14,065 nt of DNA from Candidatus Bathyarchaeum sp. Lineage in GTDB: Archaea > Thermoproteota > Bathyarchaeia > Bathyarchaeales > Bathyarchaeaceae. The notes beneath the pieces were generated by a model. It worked only from the letters and a program-made list of their open reading frames with translations. It did not search any database and was not told the DNA's origin. Below, in pieces: positions 8,503-14,031 of this stretch. The position numbers were made by a program, and so were the translations under genes. The DNA lies in NCBI GenBank assembly GCA_003096235.1, contig PIXT01000222.1, positions 1 to 14,065 of the forward strand, written 5' to 3'. Each line of letters begins with the position of its first letter. Position 1 is the stretch's first letter.

Positions 8503-9081
8503 TCATAGTTTTTTTGTTTGATTTGAAGATTTAGGGCTCTGTTTTTCTTCACGGATTCTTTGCAGTATAGCTTCAAGTTCATCTGCGCACCTGTTCAAAC
8601 TTTCTTTGATTTTCTTTGAGTCCTGCTCAGTTAGCTGATAGCTTTTTTCGGCTCGTAGGTCTAGGAGAGTCATAACAACTCTTTTGGCAGGTTCTCGTGT
8701 TCCTGAAAGAATTTTTTCGTCATTTGGATCAAACTGGAATCCGCTGATGAGAAGTGGTACAAGAAATTCCAGTTTATTGATCATTTTTTGTCCAACGTTT
8801 ATTTGTGTTTCGAAGAGTTTTTTTCCTTTAGCTGTAAGTGTGTATCGTTTTATTCCTGCTTCTTCGCTGGGTGACTCTGTGGTGTAGCCTGTGTCCTGTA
8901 GCCGAGCTAGAAGTGGGTAAACTGAGCCTGAGCTTGGTTTCCATCTTCCACCTGTTTCTTTCTCGATTACTTCTACGATTTCTGAGCCAGACATTGGCTT
9001 TTTTGTTACCATGTTTAGAACGAGGAAACGGAGAAGCCCTCTGGGGACGCCTCCTGTTCGTTTTGCCCACCTATCGGTCAA
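8503..9081 (-). CDS. PadR-family transcriptional regulator
   Basis: This is a 192-residue winged-helix DNA-binding protein. The PadR core spans about residues 14-95: PRGLLRFLVLNMVTKKPMSG leads into the helices, SSGSVYPLLARLQDTGY (50-66) is the characteristic recognition-helix region, and the wing ends in KRYTLTAKGKKLFE (78-91). The C-terminal half (about 130-182) is helical and charged, typical of the dimerisation segment of longer PadR proteins. The start is a TTG with a good GGTGAT ribosome binding site ending 3 nt upstream. The gene heads the operon containing the permease and both ATPases. PadR proteins often repress an adjacent exporter and are released by its substrate or another ligand. 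Here the 12-bp tandem repeats just upstream are a candidate operator, so autorepression is plausible. Family assignment is firm; ligand and operator are inference. Confidence 0.93.
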   Translation of the reverse strand: MTDRWAKRTGGVPRGLLRFLVLNMVTKKPMSGSEIVEVIEKETGGRWKPSSGSVYPLLARLQDTGYTTESPSEEAGIKRYTLTAKGKKLFETQINVGQKMINKLEFLVPLLISGFQFDPNDEKILSGTREPAKRVVMTLLDLRAEKSYQLTEQDSKKIKESLNRCADELEAILQRIREEKQSPKSSNQTKKL

Positions 9082-9082
9082 T

Positions 9083-9130
9083 ATATCACCAGCGATATCA
9101 CTAAAGACATCACAAGCGACATATAACCGT
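9083..9130 (-). repeat. 12-bp tandem repeat in the padR leader (candidate operator)
   Basis: On the plus strand, four consecutive 12-mers start at 9083, 9095, 9107 and 9119: ATATCACCAGCG, ATATCACTAAAG, ACATCACAAGCG and the degenerate ACATATAACCGT. The first three share AYATCAC followed by a purine-rich half. A near-palindrome centred on GATATC (9091-9102) lies across the first junction. The array sits between the probable TATA box and the TTG start of padR and includes the ribosome binding site. A bound protein there would block transcription start. The repeats are seen directly; the operator role is inferred. Confidence 0.6.
9119..9128 (-). promoter_or_regulatory. Probable TATA box of the padR-ABC operon
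   Basis: On the minus strand GGTTATATGT lies about 40 nt before the TTG start of padR, giving an expected transcript start near 9095-9100 and a leader of about 15-20 nt. The repeat array covers this start. A second A/T-rich element (around 9163-9174) is further away and less well placed. Confidence 0.45.
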
Positions 9131-9283
9131 TATGAATTTAGTCTCAATAGTCACAATTAGTATCAATATAATTAGCTAGCTTCTCATGATGAAACCTGTT
9201 TCTATTTGAACTCAGTATGTTCAGGGTTTTGTAAACAGTTTTAAGTCAAATGTAGACAAGAATTAATTGCTAACGCAGAAAAG

Positions 9284-9328
9284 AAAACCTATAAGTATGA
9301 ACAACTTTTAGGTGGTTGCCTTAGAAGG
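9284..9328 (+). promoter_or_regulatory. Probable promoter and ribosome binding site of the ferredoxin gene
   Basis: AAAACCTATAAGTA (9284-9297) resembles an archaeal BRE plus TATA box. It lies about 45 nt before the ATG at 9337, predicting a transcript start near 9315 and a short leader. GAAGG (9324-9328) is a ribosome binding site 8 nt before the start codon. The rest of the 255-bp region between padR and this gene is A/T-rich with no gene seen. Confidence 0.5.
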
Positions 9329-9336
9329 TTAACAGA

Positions 9337-9834
9337 ATGGTAGTGTCAGAACAAGTAGCAGATGAAAAGAAATTTGTCGGTGCTGACTTTGAAAAATGTA
9401 CTGGTTGCAGAGTATGTGAACTTGTTTGTGCATTAGAAAATGAGAAAACTTTTGACCCAAAGCTTTCCAGAATCAAAGTTTTACGTTTGCATCAGCTTGT
9501 TAACATGCCCGTGTCTTGTAAGCTCTGTGAGGATGCTCCGTGTGTTCGTTCGTGTCCTCGGGATGCTTTGACCAAGTCTGAAGAAACAGGTATAATTATG
9601 GTTGATGATGCAAAATGTGACCTTTGTGGCTGGTGTCTTGAAAGCTGCAAGCACGGTGCCATATTTTTGAATCAGGACAAAAAGACGGTTATGATTTGTA
9701 ACCTGTGTGAGGGCACTCCTCAGTGTGTTGAATGGTGTCCTGAAAATGCTTTGAGTCTGATGACCCAAAAAGAGTTTGACCAGAAAGCAAGAAAAGCTAC
9801 AGTTAACAAGTTGATTCCAGACACATGGAGATGA
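9337..9834 (+). CDS. Polyferredoxin-like 4Fe-4S protein with four cluster motifs
   Basis: This 165-residue iron-sulfur protein has sixteen cysteines in four groups: 21/24/27/31, 61/64/69/73, 94/97/100/104 and 121/124/130/134. The spacing CTGCRVCELVC, then CKLCEDAPCVRSC, CDLCGWCLESC and CNLCEGTPQCVEWC matches the HycB/CooF/DmsB-like electron-transfer subunits, which bind four [4Fe-4S] clusters in a soluble cytoplasmic subunit. There is no signal peptide or membrane segment. Such proteins hand electrons between a catalytic subunit (aldehyde ferredoxin oxidoreductase, formate dehydrogenase, CO dehydrogenase or a molybdopterin enzyme) and an acceptor. No catalytic partner is in this window. The next gene begins at or just past its stop codon, so the two are cotranscribed. 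Cluster number is inferred from motifs; the redox partner is unknown. Confidence 0.92.
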   Translation: MVVSEQVADEKKFVGADFEKCTGCRVCELVCALENEKTFDPKLSRIKVLRLHQLVNMPVSCKLCEDAPCVRSCPRDALTKSEETGIIMVDDAKCDLCGWCLESCKHGAIFLNQDKKTVMICNLCEGTPQCVEWCPENALSLMTQKEFDQKARKATVNKLIPDTWR

Positions 9835-9839
9835 GCAAA

Positions 9840-10127
9840 ATGGTTCTAAAGAAACTTGAAGAATTAGGCTACAAACCCAAGAAATGCATCGAAACAGAAG
9901 AAAAAAGCAACGAGACCGCTGACATACTAAAGAACATTAAGAGCAGCGAGGCAAAACAGAAGATTTTGAATCTACTGCTTGAGGCGCTCTCTGAGACTGA
10001 CCCCCGAGAAATCCTCATCTACGGCATGTACGTCAAAAAGACATTCAGCCCCATCATACGCGCCAAACAAAAAGACCACATAGAAAAAACCATGGAAATG
10101 CTAACAGACGCCATAGGCAAAAAATAG
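9840..10127 (+). CDS. Small helical protein of unknown function, downstream of the ferredoxin gene
   Basis: I do not recognise this small, charged, probably all-helical protein. Three in-frame ATG codons are possible. The one at 9840 (MVLKKLEELGYKPKK, 95 aa) has GGAG 9 nt upstream and starts 5 nt after the ferredoxin stop. The one at 9831 overlaps that stop as ATGA, and the one at 9825 gives 100 aa. I prefer 9840 because of the ribosome binding site, but coupling from 9831 is possible. The sequence has a short Lys/Glu-rich N-terminus with one cysteine, then leucine-rich amphipathic helices (KQKILNLLLEALSE, HIEKTMEMLTDAIGKK). There is no signal peptide, membrane segment or metal site. Its tight link with the ferredoxin suggests an accessory role in the same redox complex; this is inferred from position only. 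Confidence 0.78.
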   Translation: MVLKKLEELGYKPKKCIETEEKSNETADILKNIKSSEAKQKILNLLLEALSETDPREILIYGMYVKKTFSPIIRAKQKDHIEKTMEMLTDAIGKK

Positions 10128-10150
10128 CATCGAAAACTTGAGTCACCATA

Positions 10151-10187
10151 TCTTTATTTCTAAACCTTTTTTCGGTTACTGCTTTTT
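10151..10187 (+). terminator. U-rich transcription end of the ferredoxin operon
   Basis: Just after the stop at 10127, the plus strand holds TCTTTATTTC, a run of six T (10167-10172) and a run of five T (10183-10187). Archaeal intrinsic termination relies on such U-tracts without needing a hairpin. The convergent proA gene ends about 65 nt further on. Confidence 0.4.
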
Positions 10188-10231
10188 ACCTGCAAAATCT
10201 AATGTAATAGTGCATCATCCACGTGGCAGAA

Positions 10232-10255
10232 CATATGCCCACATTTGGGCTTATG
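10232..10255 (-). terminator. Hairpin across the proA stop codon
   Basis: The arms CATATGCCCA and TGGGCTTATG pair at 9 of 10 positions around a 4-nt CATT loop. On the minus strand the hairpin contains the proA stop codon (10251-10253). No U-tract follows, so it may protect or process the 3' end rather than terminate transcription. It is the strongest short inverted repeat in the 123-bp convergent region. The structure is seen; its role is open. Confidence 0.35.
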
Positions 10256-11492
10256 GTCTGATGTGTCCTCTGCCTAGTATGAAGAATTTTGTTGTTGTTA
10301 GCTGCTGTGCGCTCATTGGTCCTCTTGCATGCAGTTTCTGGGTGCTAATTCCGATTTCTGCACCTAAACCGAACTGGTTGCCGTCCGTGAATCGTGTAGA
10401 AGCGTTCCAGTAAACTGCTGCTGCGTCTACTTCATTGATGAACTTTAGTGCCTTATTAAAGTCTGCTGTCAGTATCGATTCTGAGTGTTTGGTGCCATAC
10501 TTGTTGATTTGGGCTATCGCCTCGTCTATGTTGTCAACTATCTTTATGGCTATAATAAGGTCCAGATATTCTGTTCCCCAGTCCTCTTCAATGGCTGGCT
10601 TAAGGTTCGGAAGCAGCTGCATAGTCTTTTCGCATGCTCTGATTTCCACTCCTTTGAGGTTAAGCGCAGAAACCACTTTTGGCAAAAACTGTTTCGCAAC
10701 ACTCTTGTGCACTATCAGTTTTTCTGCAGCATTGCATGTTCCGGGTCTTTGACATTTAGCGTTGATTACTATGTCTATTGCCCTTGTTAGGTCAGCGTCT
10801 TCTTCAACGTAGATGTGACAGTTTCCTGTTCCGGTCTCAATAACTGGAACTGTAGATTTTTGCACTACGGTTTTGATCAGATTTGCTCCTCCACGCGGAA
10901 TAAGCACATCAATGTATTCCCGCATGGTCATCAGCTTCTCAGCGTAGGTTCGTTCGGTTAATGGAACAACCTGAATAACATCCTTGGTTAAGCCTGTCTC
11001 TTCCAGTGCAGAGCGTAACGCGTTTCCTATTGCCATGTTCGAGTTTATGGCATCCGAGCCGCCTCTTAGAATTATGGCGTTTCCCGATTTTATGCATAGC
11101 CCAGATGCTTCTGATGTAACGTCGGGTCTGGACTCGTAAATTATTCCGATTACTCCAAGCGGCACACGAAGTTGACCAATAATTAATCCGTTAGGACGTG
11201 TCCACGTTTTCACAATTTCTCCTACCGCGTCTGGCAATTCTGACACTTCCCGCAGGTTAGCTGCCATACTGCTTACCCGTTTTTTGTCCAAAATCAGCCT
11301 ATCAATCAGAGCCTCTTTCACTCCTTTAGCTCTGGCAGCTTCAACATCTTTTTGGTTTGCCTCCAAAATCTGTGTGCAGCATCTTTCAAGTGAATCCGCC
11401 ATGCTGCATAATGCCTTGTTTCTTTGTTCCGCGGAAGCTTTAGCTAGCTGCGCTGAGGCAGCTTTTGCTTTTTGACAAATCTCTAAAATCAT
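10251..11492 (-). CDS. proA: Gamma-glutamyl phosphate reductase (glutamate-5-semialdehyde dehydrogenase)
   Basis: This enzyme catalyses the second step of proline synthesis: NADPH-dependent reduction of gamma-glutamyl phosphate to glutamate 5-semialdehyde, which cyclises spontaneously. The 413 residues match the usual ProA length and the aldehyde dehydrogenase fold. Diagnostic stretches are VPLGVIGIIYESRPDVTSEA (110-129), the cofactor-region ILRGGSDAINSN (141-152), VLIPRGGANLI (196-206), and QRPGTCNAAEKL (248-259) with catalytic Cys253. Near the end, QFGLGAEIGISTQKLHARGP (373-392) is the family signature. It starts 6 nt after the proB stop with only a weak ribosome binding site (GTGA), suggesting translation coupled to proB. 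The order kinase then reductase fits channelling of the labile phosphate. The protein is intact with no missing key residue. Confidence 0.98.
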   Translation of the reverse strand: MILEICQKAKAASAQLAKASAEQRNKALCSMADSLERCCTQILEANQKDVEAARAKGVKEALIDRLILDKKRVSSMAANLREVSELPDAVGEIVKTWTRPNGLIIGQLRVPLGVIGIIYESRPDVTSEASGLCIKSGNAIILRGGSDAINSNMAIGNALRSALEETGLTKDVIQVVPLTERTYAEKLMTMREYIDVLIPRGGANLIKTVVQKSTVPVIETGTGNCHIYVEEDADLTRAIDIVINAKCQRPGTCNAAEKLIVHKSVAKQFLPKVVSALNLKGVEIRACEKTMQLLPNLKPAIEEDWGTEYLDLIIAIKIVDNIDEAIAQINKYGTKHSESILTADFNKALKFINEVDAAAVYWNASTRFTDGNQFGLGAEIGISTQKLHARGPMSAQQLTTTKFFILGRGHIRP

Positions 11493-11498
11493 GTTTTT

Positions 11499-12620
11499 TC
11501 ACTTCTTGATGCATATGTTTTTTCGGGCAACAACCTCTTTACGGCGTATGTACCCCAGAGCCTTTTTGATTTGGTTTGTTTTTAAGCCTTTAATGATGTT
11601 GATTTCGCCGCTGTTATAGTTTGGATTTGCTTTCGCAAACTCGACGCCATTTTCGTCTGTTAGGCTAATTACGTCTCCCTCATTGAAGGTGCCAGTGATT
11701 TTAAGCACGCCCACCGGAAGAAGGCTCGCTCCGTCTAGAATTGCCTTTTTAGCGCCTTGGTTTACGAAGATTTGTCCTTTCACGGAAGCGCCGTAGGCTA
11801 TCCATCGTTTCATTGATGGCAGTCGTTCTTGGGGTTTGAAGAGTGTTCCTATGTGTTTTCCTGCAAGAATGTCTGTAATAGCGTTTTGTTTGTGGCTGTT
11901 AGCTATTATCAGAGGCACGCCGCTGGATGTGGCGATTTCTGCGGCTTTGAGTTTTGTTTTCATGCCTCCTCTGCCTAGTCGGCTTTTTCCTTCTATTTCG
12001 CATTTGATTTCGGGGGTGATTTGTTCAACTGTTTTGATGAGTTTTGCGTCCCGTTTTTTTGGGTTCATTGTGTATAATCCGTCTACGTTAGATAGGATTA
12101 TGACCAATGTTGCTTCTAGGGCGTTGGCTACAAGAACAGATAGGATGTCGTTGTCGCTGAAGTTCACTGCGTAGCCTTTTGTTACAGGTATTAACTCGTC
12201 TGTTGAGGTTGCGTCGTTCTCGTTTATGATTGGAACAATTCCTAGCTGAAGAGCCATTTCCAGCACATCGCAGATGTGAAGGTAGGCTGCTCGGTTAGAC
12301 AGATCTTCTGCGGTAAGCAGGATTTGGGCAACCTTTAGTCCATGCTTGGCAAAGAGTTCGCGGTATGTGGACATGATTATGCTCTGTCCGGCGGCTGCTG
12401 AGACCTGCTGAAACACTATGTCATTGGGTTTTGGGGGAATTTTAAGTTCGGCTATGCCTGCGGCTACGGCTCCAGACGTTACAAAAACTATTTTGTTTCC
12501 CTGTTTTATTGCCGTGGCTATCTGATCAACCAGTCGACGCATCAATTCCACATCAAGGGAGCCATCGCTTTTGGTTAAACTTCCAGTTCCAACCTTAACC
12601 ACGATCAATTTCGAAGACAT
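11499..12620 (-). CDS. proB: Glutamate 5-kinase with C-terminal PUA domain
   Basis: This enzyme catalyses the ATP-dependent phosphorylation of L-glutamate to gamma-glutamyl phosphate, the committed and usually proline-inhibited step of proline synthesis. The amino acid kinase domain covers about residues 1-258: VVKVGTGSLT (7-16) for phosphate binding, FVTSGAVAAGIAEL (46-59), IINENDATST (131-140) for glutamate, SDND (155-158), ILSNVDGLYT (175-184), and GRGGMKTKLKAAEIA (216-230) for ATP. A PUA domain follows at about 275-360 (from ASVKGQIFVNQGAKKAI), as in full-length bacterial ProB. The length of 373 aa is normal. The start is ATG; the nearest purine run is weak, but a TATA-like element lies 35-40 nt upstream, implying a very short leader. 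It is first in the operon with proA. A proC-type reductase, the third step, is not in the window. Confidence 0.98.
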   Translation of the reverse strand: MSSKLIVVKVGTGSLTKSDGSLDVELMRRLVDQIATAIKQGNKIVFVTSGAVAAGIAELKIPPKPNDIVFQQVSAAAGQSIIMSTYRELFAKHGLKVAQILLTAEDLSNRAAYLHICDVLEMALQLGIVPIINENDATSTDELIPVTKGYAVNFSDNDILSVLVANALEATLVIILSNVDGLYTMNPKKRDAKLIKTVEQITPEIKCEIEGKSRLGRGGMKTKLKAAEIATSSGVPLIIANSHKQNAITDILAGKHIGTLFKPQERLPSMKRWIAYGASVKGQIFVNQGAKKAILDGASLLPVGVLKITGTFNEGDVISLTDENGVEFAKANPNYNSGEINIIKGLKTNQIKKALGYIRRKEVVARKNICIKK

Positions 12621-12652
12621 GCCCGTTCTTCTTTTCTTAAAGTTGGATTTCT

Positions 12653-12660
12653 CCTATAAG
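12653..12660 (-). promoter_or_regulatory. Probable TATA box of the proBA operon
   Basis: On the minus strand CTTATAGG lies 33-40 nt before the proB ATG, placing transcript start about 8-15 nt ahead of the codon. It is in the 117-bp divergent region shared with the DUF2299-like gene. Confidence 0.45.
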
Positions 12661-12713
12661 CCTTGTCAAACTGGCGATTTGTGGTTGCTGGAAAAAGTTT
12701 TAACCTAAAACGA

Positions 12714-12723
12714 GGATATAATC
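12714..12723 (+). promoter_or_regulatory. Probable TATA box of the DUF2299-like gene
   Basis: GGATATAATC is the best TATA-like element in front of the gene, but its centre is only about 20 nt before the TTG start. Transcription would begin at or next to the start codon, so the mRNA may be nearly leaderless. The GGG at 12728-12730 would then be only a chance ribosome binding site. Confidence 0.4.
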
Positions 12724-12737
12724 TATAGGGATTCTTT

Positions 12738-13208
12738 TTGGCTATTCCTAAGGGTTGTTTGCCGTCACAGGCGGTTCCGGAGAAACTTAAACAGTGGCTT
12801 GAAGCAGAAGATTTTAGTTATGTGCAGCTTATCGGTGAGCTTGCAAAAAATACGCTGTTTAGTTATCATGTTACTTTGCCGTTTGAAACAGAAATAACTG
12901 TGTTTCAGCCATCAAGCAAGATGGATTCAATAATTGTGTCTGCGGTTTTGCTTTTGTCGGCAGGTCAGGTCAAAGAGTTGAGGCAAAAATCTAAGAAGGA
13001 GCAAGAAGAGTTTTTTTCTGATTTGTGTTTCAAGTTGGCTCCTTTGGATGTAGAGCTTACCCTTGAAGGCGGAGAAGTCTACAGAAGCATTGTGCTTAAT
13101 CATCAGATATACTACGATGCTTTAACCAAAGACCGTTTCTTCAAGGCAATTTCAATAATAGACAAAGCACAAAGTCTAGCAAGATGGATAACAAAACATT
13201 CCCTCTGA
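12738..13208 (+). CDS. Conserved archaeal protein of unknown function, DUF2299-like
   Basis: This is a 156-residue soluble protein with alternating helices and strands: a helix around PEKLKQWLEAED (14-25), strands near YHVTLPFETEITVFQP (43-58), SIIVSAVLLLS (64-74), a charged helix KELRQKSKKEQEEFF (79-93), a strand pair VELTLEGGEVYRSIVL (104-119), and a C-terminal helix ending WITKHSL. Length and layout resemble the archaeal DUF2299 group as I remember it; I cannot verify this here. There is no signal peptide, membrane segment or catalytic motif I recognise. The start is TTG (12738), fixed by an in-frame stop just upstream (12726-12728) and the lack of another good start nearby. The gene is divergent from proBA with a shared 117-bp region, which might allow common control, but no functional link is evident. 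Confidence 0.85.
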   Translation: MAIPKGCLPSQAVPEKLKQWLEAEDFSYVQLIGELAKNTLFSYHVTLPFETEITVFQPSSKMDSIIVSAVLLLSAGQVKELRQKSKKEQEEFFSDLCFKLAPLDVELTLEGGEVYRSIVLNHQIYYDALTKDRFFKAISIIDKAQSLARWITKHSL

Positions 13209-13234
13209 TCTGTTATCGTTCTTGTTTGCACATT

Positions 13235-13292
13235 TTTCAGAAAAGCCTGTTTCAACAATGTGCGTTATTAACGTACACTAATATGTGTGAAC
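13235..13292. repeat. Imperfect ~58-bp direct repeat, copy 1
   Basis: Copy 1 runs from TTTCAGAAAA through TTTCAACAATG and CTAATATG to GAAC. It shares these blocks in order with copy 2, with small indels between. An inverted repeat GCACATT/AATGTGC (13228-13234 and 13257-13263) encloses its first half, and GTGTG/CACAC (13285-13289 and 13302-13306) flanks its end. It is non-coding on both strands as far as I can see. It lies just after the stop of the DUF2299-like gene. Confidence 0.6.
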
Positions 13293-13323
13293 TTTGGGCA
13301 ACACACTTTTGTGGTGCTTGAAC

Positions 13324-13382
13324 TTTCAGAAAAAACCTAGATTTCAACAATGAACCTCTATTAGCATACTAATATGCGTAAC
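13324..13382. repeat. Imperfect ~59-bp direct repeat, copy 2
   Basis: Copy 2 shares TTTCAGAAAA, CCT, TTTCAACAATG, ATTA and CTAATATG with copy 1 in the same order and spacing. A hairpin GCATA-CTAA-TATGC (13362-13375) sits at its 3' part, and TTGAA/TTCAA encloses its first half. The copies start 89 bp apart. No target-site duplication or transposase is seen, so a mobile origin is unsupported. Confidence 0.6.
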
Positions 13383-13408
13383 GTTCGTGTGAATAACTTA
13401 GTGTTGTT

Positions 13409-13440
13409 TGGATTTTTACGATTTGATTTTTTGTGTATTT
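13409..13440 (+). terminator. T-rich tracts ending plus-strand transcription
   Basis: After the repeats the plus strand has successive T-tracts (13413-13417, 13427-13432, 13438-13440) in an otherwise A-poor stretch, typical of an archaeal U-rich terminator. It would end transcripts from the DUF2299-like gene or from the repeat region before the convergent small gene. Confidence 0.35.
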
Positions 13441-13441
13441 T

Positions 13442-13576
13442 CTACACAGCAGCAACGTCTTTTCCATTGTCCACTTCTTTCACAATCTCTTTTTTGAGGT
13501 CGCACCTATCCTCTTTTGCGTGACCTTTTTCGCGGTAGAAAATCAATTCGCCACAGTAAGGGCATTTTTGCAACAT
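13442..13576 (-). CDS. 44-residue zinc-ribbon protein
   Basis: A short minus-strand frame reads MLQKCPYCGELIFYREKGHA and continues with EDRCDLKKEIVKEVDNGKD before TAG. The N-terminal CPYC (residues 5-8) forms one knuckle. His19 and Cys25 are available to complete a metal site, giving a compact CCHC-type ribbon. The C-terminal half is a charged helix. The start is the only ATG at the front; the upstream GAAAGAT is a weak ribosome binding site. It points towards the DUF2299-like gene (convergent), with the repeats in between. Small zinc-ribbon proteins of 40-60 residues are common and often unannotated in archaea. The function is unknown; DNA/RNA or protein binding is a family-level guess. The cysteine pattern and clean frame argue that it is real, but it is short. 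Confidence 0.55.
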   Translation of the reverse strand: MLQKCPYCGELIFYREKGHAKEDRCDLKKEIVKEVDNGKDVAAV

Positions 13577-13644
13577 CTATCTTTCAGCGTCCAATAGTAC
13601 AGAGTGCTGACTGTTGTATTAACTGTTTGCTAAGTTGGAGAAGC

Positions 13645-13858
13645 ATGTGTACTCAAACACAAGGATGACCCAGATTATTGTCGAGATAGTTTTGAAAATT
13701 ATTTGGATAGACATGGACACGTTCGCTGGATAGAGACTTCAAATTGGCGAAGGAAAGCAAGGGCAAGTTCTGAAAGAGTAACAATCAGCGTTGATGATTA
13801 CTCACAGATGAACTTAGCAAAAACTAGCTCAAGAAACAGCAGGAGGGGACATAATTGA
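13645..13858 (+). pseudogene. Small ORF, apparently frameshifted near its start
   Basis: An ATG at 13645 with a close GGAG upstream opens a frame that stops after seven codons (TGA at 13666-13668). The next frame (+1) is open from 13634 to the stop at 13856-13858 and encodes a sensible, polar sequence: KDDPDYCRDSFENYLDRHGH, then RWIETSNWRRKARASSERVT, then ISVDDYSQMNLAKTSSRNS. That frame has no ATG or GTG at its front. Its first possible start is a TTG at 13703 without a ribosome binding site. One extra base around 13650-13663 would explain this, joining the well-placed ATG to the long frame (about 70 aa). The stop overlaps the TTG start of the next gene as TTGA, which suggests the long frame was translated. 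Alternatives are a sequencing error, a true start at an unusual codon, or a chance frame. Confidence 0.4.
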
Positions 13859-14031
13859 AAGCTATTTCCCCTCCAATTAAAGCTGGTTCAAAATGCAAAT
13901 TTTTGCGTTGCTCCAAATGCTTTGAGTATATCTGGATAGTCTTGGAAAATGGATTATCCAGAACCTACAAACCCTACACATACTATTTCGGGAAACCATT
14001 GTGTTTAGAATGTTATAGAAAAGGAAAATGA
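13855..14031 (+). CDS. 58-residue zinc-ribbon protein
   Basis: The start is a TTG preceded by a very strong ribosome binding site (AGGAGGGG, 13841-13848, 6 nt spacing). It overlaps the stop of the previous small ORF (TTGA), a sign of translational coupling. The protein begins MKAISPPIKAGSKCKFLRCS and has CSKC (19-22) as the first knuckle and CLEC (50-53) as the second, followed by a short basic end YRKGK. An extra Cys14 precedes the first knuckle. Between the knuckles is an aromatic-rich stretch (EYIWIVLENGLSRTYKPYTY) suited to a beta-ribbon. This is the classical 4-Cys zinc-ribbon layout. There is no membrane segment. The function is unknown; nucleic-acid or protein binding is likely for the fold. 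The frame, ribosome binding site and cysteines make this a convincing small gene. Confidence 0.72.
   Translation: MKAISPPIKAGSKCKFLRCSKCFEYIWIVLENGLSRTYKPYTYYFGKPLCLECYRKGK

Noticed and set aside
9825..9839. Earlier in-frame ATG codons (9825, 9831) as the start of the small gene after the ferredoxin
   Set aside because: The ATG at 9840 has a well-spaced GGAG. The earlier codons would place the ribosome binding site inside or beyond the start, although coupling from 9831 cannot be excluded.
10219..10226. Perfect 8-bp palindrome CCACGTGG
   Set aside because: It is a single short palindrome between convergent gene ends, not in a promoter position, and is compatible with chance.
10138..10752. 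Plus-strand frames opposite proA and its 3' end
   Set aside because: They overlap a certain proA gene. The part outside proA is only the short convergent intergenic region with T-tracts.
13235..13382. Direct repeats considered as a CRISPR array or a miniature insertion element
   Set aside because: There are only two divergent copies, without regular spacers, terminal inverted repeats, target duplication or nearby cas or transposase genes.
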